This document shows positions 41,830 through 49,616 of a DNA stretch of 64,000 nt, in pieces. Below the pieces are notes generated by a model, which was given only the letters and a program-made list of their open reading frames with translations, was not told the DNA's origin and did no database searches. The stretch lies in assembly GCA_036734945.1 (NCBI GenBank), contig DAIMXP010000026.1:1-64000 (forward strand), in the 5' to 3' direction. The DNA comes from UBA4733 sp036734945. GTDB taxonomy: Bacteria > Chloroflexota > UBA4733. The translations under genes and the position numbers were made by a program. Within the stretch, counting starts at the first letter, position 1, and every line of letters starts with the position of its first letter.

Positions 41830-41954
41830 CAACGGAAAGGCGCGGACCAATGCCAGATATCGCTCCTATGGGAGCATTTCGCGGGTACCCTGTCAAGAGC
41901 CAAACCAACTTGCGGTTTAGAACCTCGCGACGCTCTCGCTGCTACCATTATGGC

Positions 41955-42179
41955 ATGCAACGCACCACAATCAGGTTGCCTGAGGTCCTGGTACAACGGC
42001 TGCGCCAGATCGCCGCTGAACGGGGAACGTCCATAGCTGCGCTACTGCGCGAGGCAGCCGAGGAACAGGCACGCCGGTATCGCCCCAGTCCGCGTAGTCT
42101 GGGAATTGGCGACTCGGGGCATATGGACACGGCGCGGCGAGCGAGCGACGAACGTCCCGTCCCGCGCGCATGGCGCTAA
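41955..42179 (+). CDS. CopG/ribbon-helix-helix antitoxin-like protein
   Basis: 74 aa. MQRTTIRLPEVLVQRLRQIAAERGTSIAALLREA is a textbook ribbon-helix-helix DNA-binding domain. The tail (about 40-74) is polar and resembles antitoxins of PIN-domain toxins. No toxin gene follows, so it seems orphaned. It is divergent from the HigA-like gene. No clear ribosome site. Confidence 0.7.
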   Translation: MQRTTIRLPEVLVQRLRQIAAERGTSIAALLREAAEEQARRYRPSPRSLGIGDSGHMDTARRASDERPVPRAWR

Positions 42180-42240
42180 TGCTTGATGCGGCACCGGTCT
42201 ATGCTTAACTTGGCCGGCCGGGACGATGCCTGGAGGAACC

Positions 42241-42288
42241 CCTTCCGGCTCGCACAACTCGCCAGGTTTCCCCCTGACGGGAGAAACC
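42241..42288. repeat. hairpin repeat, member 2
   Basis: Matches 38875-38921 over CCGGCTCGCAC, then CTCGCCAGGTT and an imperfect hairpin GGTTTCCCC/GGGAGAAACC. It lies in the gap after the RHH gene. Confidence 0.5.
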
Positions 42289-42394
42289 TTCCCTGCGATT
42301 CGGGGACGGATTCGTGCTGGACAGCCTGGTTAGGTTGACGGTTCGGCGGTACAGAGGGGTGTCGGCGAAGCGGCTGCCCGCCTCGTGAATCGTT

Positions 42395-42601
42395 CTAGCG
42401 GCCAAAGGGCAGCAGCATTGCCACGCGGGCCACATGTGGCTGGTCGGCCTTGCCCCGGTATTCGCCGGCGTCCCAGCGCCTAATGAACTCCGCGCCGCTG
42501 ATGGACAGCTCCCGATGAGCCAATTGATCGAAGATGGCCCGCGCTTCCTCGGGATCCAACTCTTCGGCGCAGGCACGTTGCTCACGTGGCAGTACGGCCA
42601 T
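42395..42601 (-). CDS. small duplicated protein, antitoxin-like
   Basis: 68 aa. MAVLPREQRACAEELDPEEARAIFDQLAHRELSISGAEFIRRWDAG is charged and mostly helical. GEFIRRWDAGEY-type ends are seen in small proteins beside toxins. ATG 42601 has GAGAGGGG 7 nt upstream. A second copy at 48176-48398 shows that the whole surrounding 320-bp segment was duplicated. No partner gene is identified. Confidence 0.6.
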   Translation of the reverse strand: MAVLPREQRACAEELDPEEARAIFDQLAHRELSISGAEFIRRWDAGEYRGKADQPHVARVAMLLPFGR

Positions 42602-42857
42602 GGCGGTCCCCTCTCGCGTTGATGAGACGATACCACCCTTCTTACCACGTCCCAGCGCGCGTAGCAAGGGCCGGTGCGGAACGGGAGCGAACGTCACTGC
42701 CGCGGCCAAACGCCTCCCTGAAGTTACGCGTGGCTTCCCATTGGTGGCTGAGAGCTGGTGCTAACGGGCATCATTCCTCTTTGGCACATACCGGCTGGGC
42801 GTGGACGCAGACCCGCATCGCGCATCGGCCCGGGCGTCTCCGCCGCCGTCCCCCAGG

Positions 42858-43316
42858 TTATCTGAGCCAGGTGGGGAACTGTCGATCAAAGCCGGGCCAG
42901 AAGAGCAGCCAGGCGAGGAAGTAGACGCCGTCATTGAGTAGGAATAGCACCATGGCCATCAACGCGGCCGGTGCGGGGATCAAGTAACCAAGGACGACCA
43001 CCGACAGGCCCAGTCCGATCGGCCCCACGACCGCCGCATAGAGCCGGCCCAGGTGATCGCGCCCGGAGGCCCACAAGGCTCGCGTGCCCAACGGCCACAG
43101 CGCGAGGATGAGCGGTAACCATGCCCGGGTCACGATCCACCAGCGCGCTACCGCCGGTTCGCCTGTCACGCCGACCCCGAACCAGGTCCGTCCGACCATA
43201 ACCGACGCGACCGTTAGGCACGCGAGGCTCAGGCCCGTCCACACCCAGAGCGTCTGGCGAGTCTGCGGCGGACGAGTCCGCCAGGGTCCATACCGCGTCG
43301 TAGATGGATCCACCAT
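42858..43316 (-). CDS. hypothetical membrane protein
   Basis: 152 aa with about four hydrophobic segments (about 24-42, 62-80, 92-112, 116-140), e.g. LGRLYAAVVGPIGLGLSVVVLGYL. No family recognised. It lies 88 bp downstream of the ECF-sigma/lipoprotein gene on the same strand and could be co-transcribed. The 255 bp to its left holds nothing recognisable apart from the edge of the duplicated segment. Confidence 0.55.
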   Translation of the reverse strand: MVDPSTTRYGPWRTRPPQTRQTLWVWTGLSLACLTVASVMVGRTWFGVGVTGEPAVARWWIVTRAWLPLILALWPLGTRALWASGRDHLGRLYAAVVGPIGLGLSVVVLGYLIPAPAALMAMVLFLLNDGVYFLAWLLFWPGFDRQFPTWLR

Positions 43317-43404
43317 CCGCCACCCCCTTCTGACCGGTCGACCATCCCTCTAGGATGGGGGATTGCTCCGTCGCTGTCGCCACCGGAACTGCGGCGGCGG
43401 ACGC

Positions 43405-46065
43405 TCACCCGTGCCCGGACAGCACCGCATTGATCGCTGTCGTCGCCGCTTGGCAAGCAACAAACGGGTCCTGCCCGCCTTGCAGCGCCGCATCCAGCGA
43501 CCGGAGCAGGGCGATGACGTCCGGGCCGGGCGAGACAGCGTAGGCGGCGTAGCGGGCCGTCCGCAGGATCGCCGTCTTCTCCTCGCCATCGAGCGACAGT
43601 CCCTGCTGCCCAGGGTCGACCACTTTGGCTGTGGACAGTGTCGCCGGGACGAAGAGTTGCTGTTGCAGTTGGCTCGCTAGCGCCGCCATCACCAGGAAGC
43701 TGCTGGCGGGATCAGTCGTTGCGGTCGTCATGACCACGGCATCTTGCAGCCCCAGGCTGGAGTATGGCACCTTGCCGTGAAACGGCTCGGCCAGGTAAAG
43801 GCGCCGCGGCGTCCCTTGTTCCACGGGGATGCTGGCGCTGAGCCAGTTCGGCAGCAAGGCGATCCGCGCGCCGCCGACGGAGAGCATGCCGTGATCGAAC
43901 GACAAGTTGACGGTCCCTGGCGGGGCGACGATGGTCCGCGGCTGGAACAGCCCAGCGTAGAATCCGGCCGCCTCCACGGCCGCCGGCTGGTCCAACAGGC
44001 ACCGAGTCCCGTCCGCGCTGAGGATGGCCCCGCCGTTCTGCTCGACGAACATGCCCACGTTGAGCGAGGCTGGCGCCAGTGCATACTGCAACGGCGGTTT
44101 GGTCACCTTGAGGCCGGCATCCAGCAACTGTTGCCAGTTCCAGCCGCCGATCGGGATGGCAACACCGGCAGATTCCAACAGTTCCTTGTCGTAGAGCAGC
44201 ATGGTGGGCATGACGCTGAGCGGCAAGCCGTAGAGCTTGCCGTCCACGCGCACGGCGTCCAGCGCGCCGGGAAAGTAGTCGTCGAGCCTGATGTGTGCGG
44301 TCGAACGCACGAACTCGTCCAAGGGGCGAATGAGCAGGCGACCGGCCAGTTGCCGGACCTGGGCGTCCGGTCCGATGCTCGCGTAGACGCCGGATGCCTG
44401 CTCGACCAGGCTGCTGCTCAGCACCAACAACTCCAGACGTAACGCCACATTGGCGGACGTGAGCGTTTGGGCGAGCGTGTTCACGACGCCGGCAGTCGGT
44501 TGTTGTCCCTCTGGTACCGGGGTGGCTTCGGGCGGGGTCAGCCAGATGATATGCGGATCCACCGGTGTTTTGGCCGCTGCCAGGGCAGCAACCGCCGGGG
44601 GAAGCACGTCCGTGAGCCGCGTGATGGTGGTGGTGTAGGCGCCGCCGGGTCGCACGCCGCCGACGCGAGTCGGCGGGACAGCGGCGCCGCTGCCGGCGGG
44701 TAGCGGCAACCTGGGCGCGATGCAACCGGAGACGGTCACCACCGCCAACCCGCTGGCGGTACTCAGGAAGGTACGACGAGATAGCTCTATGGCCATACTC
44801 CTCTCGGTCGGCTGGAGAGCGCAGGCGAAGGCGCCGGCCGTGCTCCAGGTGGTGGCTGGCTCGAACTCGACGAAGACGCGGGTGGTGACCGTCGCAAACT
44901 GCACCGCCTGCACCAGGCCATCGTCGCGCCGGCAGCGGACGAGATAGGCGGCGTCCTCGAGCTGCTCGACCTTCAGCAACGTCTCCCCGAACGGCGCGTC
45001 CTCGAGCTGGACGAAGCGCAGCGCCTGCACCGGGTACACATTGCGGTGTTCCACGACGGTCGCCGTGACACCGGACGCCTGGTAGCGCAGCACCACCGCC
45101 GGCATCTGCCAGGCGTAGCACGGGGGATCGAAGGCGGTCGCCCGTTGCGGCTCCGGCGGGCAGAACTCGACACCGACGAGCTGCCAGGTCGGCTCCCCAA
45201 AGACGAGGACGGGGAAGCCGGCGAGACGCTCCGCTTCCTCGAGTGTAGTGGGCATTCCTGAGCGTGGCGGCCCCATGAGCAGGTAGGTTCCTTCGGGGGG
45301 TGGGGCCGAGAAGTCCGGGGCGGGCGGCGCTTGCTCGCCTGGAGCGAGCGGGCCGGTCGCGATGCCCCGGGGATGGGGAACGGCGCGCAGGAGGAGGGGT
45401 AGGCGGCGGCGCACGGCCGGCCAGACGCTGCTGTCGCTGGGAACCGTTGCTACCAGGTATGTGGCGAGCACGTGCCGCAACGCTCGCCGCTCTTCCGACC
45501 GGCCGGTGGAGACGCTTGCATGGAACTCAGCGAGAGACTTCCGCAGCTTCTTCTTGGCGGCGTAGAGCCGTGACTTGACGGTGCCCAGCGGGCTACCGGT
45601 AGCGCGGGCGATGGCCGCTTCCTCCCAGTCCAGGTAGTAGCGCTGGACCAGCACCGCCCGCTGTGCTGGCGGCAGTCCCCCGATCGCCAGCACCACCAGA
45701 TCGTGCCTCTCGCGATGCATCGCTGCTTCCTCCGGTCCGGGCGCAGGGTGCGCGAGTTCGGCCAGGATGGATTCGGCGTCGGCGCCCATTGTCACCGGCC
45801 TGGCTTTGCGGGTCACGTCCACCGCACGGTTGGCCACGATGCGAAAGAACCAGGAGGCAAAGGTGCGGCCCGAATCGAACTGGGCGATGCGCTCATAGGC
45901 GGCCAGGAAAGCGTCTGCCACGGCGTCCTCGGCGGCCATGCGGTCGCCGGTGATGGCGTAGGCAGTACGCAAGGCCCGCACCTGGTGGCGTCGCACCAGC
46001 GCCTCCAGCCCGCCGATGTCCCCTTGTTGGAGCGCTGTGATCGCGGCATGTTCGGACTGGTCCAT
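43405..46065 (-). CDS. ECF sigma factor fused in frame to an extracellular solute-binding lipoprotein
   Basis: About 886 aa without a stop. Residues 18-90 are sigma region 2 (AYAITGDRMAAEDAVADAF, then RTFASWFFRIVANRAVDV) and about 123-180 region 4 (VQRYYLDWEEAAIA, GTVKSRLYAAKKKL). About 270-420 resembles a DUF4367-like extension (TLEEAERLAGFPVLVF). At residue 424 an ATG (44796), with GAGAGGAG immediately upstream, begins MAIELSRRTFL with a twin-Arg/lipobox signal (VTVSGC), then a family 1 binding domain (about 490-880, DGKLYGLPLSVMPTMLLYDKEL). It may be two products from nested starts, or a true fusion. ATG 46065 has AAGGGA upstream. Confidence 0.8.
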   Translation of the reverse strand: MDQSEHAAITALQQGDIGGLEALVRRHQVRALRTAYAITGDRMAAEDAVADAFLAAYERIAQFDSGRTFASWFFRIVANRAVDVTRKARPVTMGADAESILAELAHPAPGPEEAAMHRERHDLVVLAIGGLPPAQRAVLVQRYYLDWEEAAIARATGSPLGTVKSRLYAAKKKLRKSLAEFHASVSTGRSEERRALRHVLATYLVATVPSDSSVWPAVRRRLPLLLRAVPHPRGIATGPLAPGEQAPPAPDFSAPPPEGTYLLMGPPRSGMPTTLEEAERLAGFPVLVFGEPTWQLVGVEFCPPEPQRATAFDPPCYAWQMPAVVLRYQASGVTATVVEHRNVYPVQALRFVQLEDAPFGETLLKVEQLEDAAYLVRCRRDDGLVQAVQFATVTTRVFVEFEPATTWSTAGAFACALQPTERSMAIELSRRTFLSTASGLAVVTVSGCIAPRLPLPAGSGAAVPPTRVGGVRPGGAYTTTITRLTDVLPPAVAALAAAKTPVDPHIIWLTPPEATPVPEGQQPTAGVVNTLAQTLTSANVALRLELLVLSSSLVEQASGVYASIGPDAQVRQLAGRLLIRPLDEFVRSTAHIRLDDYFPGALDAVRVDGKLYGLPLSVMPTMLLYDKELLESAGVAIPIGGWNWQQLLDAGLKVTKPPLQYALAPASLNVGMFVEQNGGAILSADGTRCLLDQPAAVEAAGFYAGLFQPRTIVAPPGTVNLSFDHGMLSVGGARIALLPNWLSASIPVEQGTPRRLYLAEPFHGKVPYSSLGLQDAVVMTTATTDPASSFLVMAALASQLQQQLFVPATLSTAKVVDPGQQGLSLDGEEKTAILRTARYAAYAVSPGPDVIALLRSLDAALQGGQDPFVACQAATTAINAVLSGHG

Positions 46066-46147
46066 ACCCACATCCCTTTATGCCACGATCAGCGATCACG
46101 CGACGCGGCCGTACAGCTATCCTACGTGCGGGCGGTACCGAAAGTTC

Positions 46148-46219
46148 GATCCCTTGCATCTGGCACCCGGTGCGCCGCTAGAAGGCGACCTGTTCCCGGT
46201 GCTGGCGCGAGCGAACGGT
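46148..46219 (+). pseudogene. remnant of a PhyH gene 3' end
   Basis: Translates to DPLHLAPGAPLEGDLFPVLARANG, nearly the C-terminus of the PhyH protein at 41.3 kb (GAPLEGDLFPVLARVNG), and the DNA is also close. No dioxygenase core precedes it. The rest of the 310-bp gap 46066-46375 shows no gene; it holds the leader of the sigma-fusion gene. Confidence 0.75.
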
Positions 46220-46375
46220 GGAGGGTGGGCCGTATGACTTGATGATGCTTCAAATGCCGGCTCGAACGTTTGTTGGCATCAGCCCTGTCGGTGGCTACCG
46301 GCGGTTGAACTTCACTGAGATGAAGGCAACGGAACAGCGGTTTCCGATCGAATGCAACACCGGGCGAGCATCCCG

Positions 46376-46702
46376 TTATGGATACGCTTCCAGTCCTGCT
46401 TGCAGTGCGCCCGCGAGCGTGCCGTCAACATGGCCGGCCCCGGGGAAGGACCATTCATCGGCATCGTACCGTTCATCGCTGTACTTGAAGATCGCAAACT
46501 CCCAGTTGTCGGTGCTCCCGGTGTAGGCCAGGCGACAAAGACGGTAGGGCCCGCCATAGTCCAGGCGGTCGAGGTACAGATACCTTCCTCGATAGCGGGC
46601 GCGGTAAAAGCGGTCCGGGTCTCGGATGACCCGTTCGTTGAATTCCTGGATAACGGCATCAGCCCACTGCTGGACGTGCTCTGGGATGGCGTCCTTACGC
46701 AT
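46376..46702 (-). CDS. hypothetical protein
   Basis: 108 aa, family not recognised. Rich in aromatic and charged residues: FYRARYRGRYLYLDRLDYGG, then LCRLAYTGSTDNWEFAIFKYS and a Gly/Ala-rich end (AGALQAGLEAYP). It looks like a small soluble alpha/beta protein. Start ATG 46702. It stands alone in the rearranged accessory region. The 285 bp between it and the PPOX gene shows no further gene. Confidence 0.6.
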   Translation of the reverse strand: MRKDAIPEHVQQWADAVIQEFNERVIRDPDRFYRARYRGRYLYLDRLDYGGPYRLCRLAYTGSTDNWEFAIFKYSDERYDADEWSFPGAGHVDGTLAGALQAGLEAYP

Positions 46703-46987
46703 CGTCGCCCATCGCTGCTTCTCGCTCCGTCATTGCCCGTGCTCGCTGATCGGTGACGCGATCATGCCGCTGCCTCCACGCCGCGTGCGGCCGTGATCGC
46801 CACAATCGTACTGCCCGTGCAGACACTGCACTGAACAGCCCGTCTGTTGAGAGTTCCCTACGTTACCACGGCTGGATGAACAGCGCCAGAGGACCAGCAA
46901 GACGAACTGCTCATCACGAAGGACCTGCGTGTACTCAGCGCCAACCCGGCCGCGTTGGCGACCCCGATGTCGTTCCGCCCTATGCCC

Positions 46988-47386
46988 TCAGAGATTAGCG
47001 ATGATGTGCTCGATCTGCAGGTACAGGGAAACACGCTGCTCGCGGAAGAACTGGGTGCGCGCCTGGCGTTCTCCCTCCTCGGGACCGGCGTAGCGGATCG
47101 CCAGCGCCCGGATGTCCCGTTGGGACTGCTCCGGGTCGTCCACGATGCGCACCCGGCCTTGCAGCGTGAGGTAGCGGTAGCCATCCTCGATGCAGAGGGA
47201 GACGCGCTGGTCGCGCCGCATATTCCGGTCCTTCACCCGCCCGTGCGCCGTATTGAACACGATCTCGTCCTGGCGCACGTCGTACCAAACTACGGTCTGG
47301 TGCGGCATGCCGTCTTCGTTGATCGTCGCCAGGACGGCGAAGCGCGGCTCCGCGAGATAGGAACGCATACTGTCCGTGAGCGTCAT
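46988..47386 (-). CDS. pyridoxamine 5'-phosphate oxidase-fold (PPOX) protein
   Basis: 132 aa from ATG 47386; TTG 47392 has a better-placed GAGAGGG. Split-barrel flavin/F420-binding fold with RFAVLATINEDGMPHQTVVWYD (about 15-36), FNTAHGRVKDRNMRRDQRVSLCIED and VRIVDDPEQ. Such proteins reduce flavin or F420-linked substrates or bind heme; it is not PdxH. F420-dependent members are typical of Actinobacteria and Chloroflexota. Single gene. Confidence 0.83.
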   Translation of the reverse strand: MTLTDSMRSYLAEPRFAVLATINEDGMPHQTVVWYDVRQDEIVFNTAHGRVKDRNMRRDQRVSLCIEDGYRYLTLQGRVRIVDDPEQSQRDIRALAIRYAGPEEGERQARTQFFREQRVSLYLQIEHIIANL

Positions 47387-47575
47387 TGCCAAGTTCGTAA
47401 CCCTCTCCCTGTGCCTCGGCGGCGCGACCCTGATCGCGCATGTTGCATTGTACGACTGCGGGCAGTGACCGGCAGGACGGACGGCCTGCGCCGATGTCGG
47501 CCACTTTGCGACTGCGAAGGAAAAGGAAGAGGTCCTCAACAGATACTGCGCCTATCGCTCCGAACGGGCAGGGTG

Positions 47576-47644
47576 GTTATCGACGGTCAACGGATGCTCG
47601 CTTTCACCGGCGGCGTAGCGTTGGTCGATTAGCGCGTGGATTCG
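47576..47644 (-). pseudogene. remnant of a Gfo/Idh/MocA gene 3' end
   Basis: Reads RIHALIDQRYAAGESEHPLTVDN, close to RIHALIDQLYAAGTREQAVTFDY at the C-terminus of the intact oxidoreductase at 48.55 kb. The DNA shares GCGGCGTAG-GTTGGTCGATTAGCGCGTGGAT on the plus strand. The rest of that gene is absent. It overlaps the end of the next hypothetical gene. Confidence 0.75.
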
Positions 47645-48003
47645 GCGACGTTTTGGGTGCAAATCTCGTTCATCTGAAGCTTCGTTAATGCCAACGTGTC
47701 GTGCCAATCGTTGCGATTCGGCGGCACTCCCAACTCCTGAATCAGCATGCCAAGCACATCCTCCATGCCAACGCGCCCGGTTGGTAGGTGCTGCTGCGCG
47801 AAGGTCCGTTTGTAATCCGCCTCCAGGAGTGCCGCGGCCAGATGCAGATGGGCCTCCGGTCTGAGGCCTGCCCATTCAGGGTGCCAGTGGTAGACCAGAA
47901 GCTCCCGTCCGGCGCGGTCGAACAGGGCATAGGCATACGACGCCTGCTCGACAATCCAGCCGCTTGCCCGCTGCTCTTCGTGGACGCGGTACTGGATGGA
48001 CAT
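47629..48003 (-). CDS. hypothetical protein
   Basis: 124 aa, no family recognised. MSIQYRVHEEQRASGWIVEQASYAYALFDRAGRELLVYHWHPEW suggests a beta-sheet first half; then a helical half with EAHLHLAAALLEADY and KLQMNEICTQN. ATG 48003 lacks a good ribosome site. Its end is fused to the remnant of an oxidoreductase gene, so the C-terminal few residues may not be native. Confidence 0.55.
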   Translation of the reverse strand: MSIQYRVHEEQRASGWIVEQASYAYALFDRAGRELLVYHWHPEWAGLRPEAHLHLAAALLEADYKRTFAQQHLPTGRVGMEDVLGMLIQELGVPPNRNDWHDTLALTKLQMNEICTQNVAESTR

Positions 48004-48175
48004 GGCAAACTGGAATTCGCCGCCCTTCAATGGGAGGGGGCGGGCGCGTGCCAAAGTCGCTGCGCGCAGTTCTCCCGGCTGTCCGTGCCGTTGGACCTGT
48101 GGCACGTCGTTCGTTATGCAGGACACGGCGAGACAAAGGACATCGGCGAAGCGACTTCCCGCCTCGTGAATCGTC

Positions 48176-48398
48176 CTAGCGGCCAAAGGGTAGGAGCATG
48201 GCCACGCGGGCCACACGTGGCTGGTCGGCCTTGCCGTGATATTCGCCGGCGTCCCAGCGCCTGATGAACTCTGCGCCTGATGAACTCTGCGCCGCTTATG
48301 GACAACTCCCGATGAGCCAACTGATCGAAGATCGCCCGCGCTTCCTCGGGGTCCAATTCTTCGGCGCGAGCACGCTGCTCCCGCGGCATCACGGCCAT
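48176..48398 (-). pseudogene. frameshifted second copy of the 68-aa antitoxin-like gene
   Basis: Starts MAVMPREQRARAEELDPEEARAIFDQLAHRELSISGAEFIRR exactly like the copy at 42395-42601. A 16-bp tandem duplication (48257-48272 and 48273-48288) then shifts the frame, so the WDAGEY end is lost and the frame runs on to 48114. The flanks also match: 48143-48484 is a copy of 42362-42684 in the same orientation. Confidence 0.8.
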
Positions 48399-48552
48399 AG
48401 TGATCCCCCTCTCACGGTGATGATACGCTGCCAACCGTATTACCACGTCCCGGAGCGTGTGGCAAGGGCCGGCGTGGAACGGACGTGCCCTCCGCACGCT
48501 CTTGAAGGTTCGCCGACAGTCACAAAGTCGAGCGTCCCCATTATCCCCGGCG

Positions 48553-49593
48553 CTACCCCGGCAGACCGTAATCGAACGTCACCGCCTGCTCGCGTGTACC
48601 AGCGGCGTAGAGTTGGTCGATTAGCGCGTGGATGCGATAGGCGTCGATGACCGACGGCGTCGGCGGCTGTCCCCCCTCCACCGCCCGCACGAAGGCGGCG
48701 ACTTCGGCGTCGAACTGGCTGGCGGGGGTGGCGTGGAACTCGTGGGTTTGACCGTCGGCGTTGGAATGGAGGAGCAGGCGGGCGGCGCTCGTTTCCGTGC
48801 GGTTCCACCAGGGGTAGTGGATTTCCAGGCGGCCGCCTGCGCCGTTCAGTTCGATTATTTCTTCCCAACCGGTGTGATCGATGCCGACGTTGGTCAGCGG
48901 TAGCCAGCCGGCCTCAAAGCTGACGATGACGCCGTCCGGCTGGCGGAAGAGCGCGGCCGTGTAGCGGTCGATGCCGGTCAACGTGGGCTGCCAGTTCATC
49001 ATCGGCATGGCCTGCAGCGGATAGCCGAGGAGCAGGCATTGCACCGCCAGAATGTGGCTACCGGAGAGCATCAGGGCGCCACCGCCCTGGCGGTCGCGCG
49101 TTAGTTGGAGGCGCTCCCAGCGTTCCAGCGGCACAGGGTAATAGGTGCGCACGCGAGCTGTTTGTAGGGGTTGTATCTGAGCGACGAGTTCGACCAGGCG
49201 CTGGGTGAGCGGGTGGTGCCACTTCATATAGCCGGCTTGAAAGGTCAGGCCCGTTGATGCCACCATGCGCACTAACGGCGCGCAGGCTGCCGGTCCTTGC
49301 GTGATCGGCTTTTCGCAGAGGATGTGCTTACCGGCGGCCAGGACAGCGAGCGCAATCTCCTGGTGCGTCCACGTCGGTGTGCAGACGGATACCACGTCGA
49401 TGTCGCTGCGCTCCAGCAAGCGCCGGTAGTTGTCGGTCCAGTCGCAGCCGTAGGTCGCCGCCAGGGCGCGGGCCCGCTCGCCCCCCTGGCCGGCGCAACA
49501 GGCCACCGTGGCGCCGGCGTGTAGGTAGCCCTGGGCGTGCAGGCGCCCGGTGTTGCCTGACCCGATGATGCCTGCTCGGAGGGCGGTCCCCAT
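48553..49593 (-). CDS. Gfo/Idh/MocA family oxidoreductase
   Basis: 346 aa. Rossmann motif AGIIGSGNTGRLHAQGY (about 7-23), CEKPITQGP (about 94-102) with the catalytic Lys, and a substrate domain with GGGALMLSGSHILAVQCLL. It probably acts on a sugar. It follows the RhaEW gene on the same strand by 23 bp, so they form an operon and its substrate may be a rhamnose-derived or companion sugar (inference). Confidence 0.88.
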   Translation of the reverse strand: MGTALRAGIIGSGNTGRLHAQGYLHAGATVACCAGQGGERARALAATYGCDWTDNYRRLLERSDIDVVSVCTPTWTHQEIALAVLAAGKHILCEKPITQGPAACAPLVRMVASTGLTFQAGYMKWHHPLTQRLVELVAQIQPLQTARVRTYYPVPLERWERLQLTRDRQGGGALMLSGSHILAVQCLLLGYPLQAMPMMNWQPTLTGIDRYTAALFRQPDGVIVSFEAGWLPLTNVGIDHTGWEEIIELNGAGGRLEIHYPWWNRTETSAARLLLHSNADGQTHEFHATPASQFDAEVAAFVRAVEGGQPPTPSVIDAYRIHALIDQLYAAGTREQAVTFDYGLPG

Positions 49594-49616
49594 GTTCGTC
49601 TCCTGTCGTTCGCTTG

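Noticed and set aside
47552..47875. A separate protein-coding gene of 107 codons on the minus strand
   Set aside because: Only its last 30 codons resemble anything (an oxidoreductase C-terminus); the rest overlaps a better hypothetical gene, so it is treated as a remnant.
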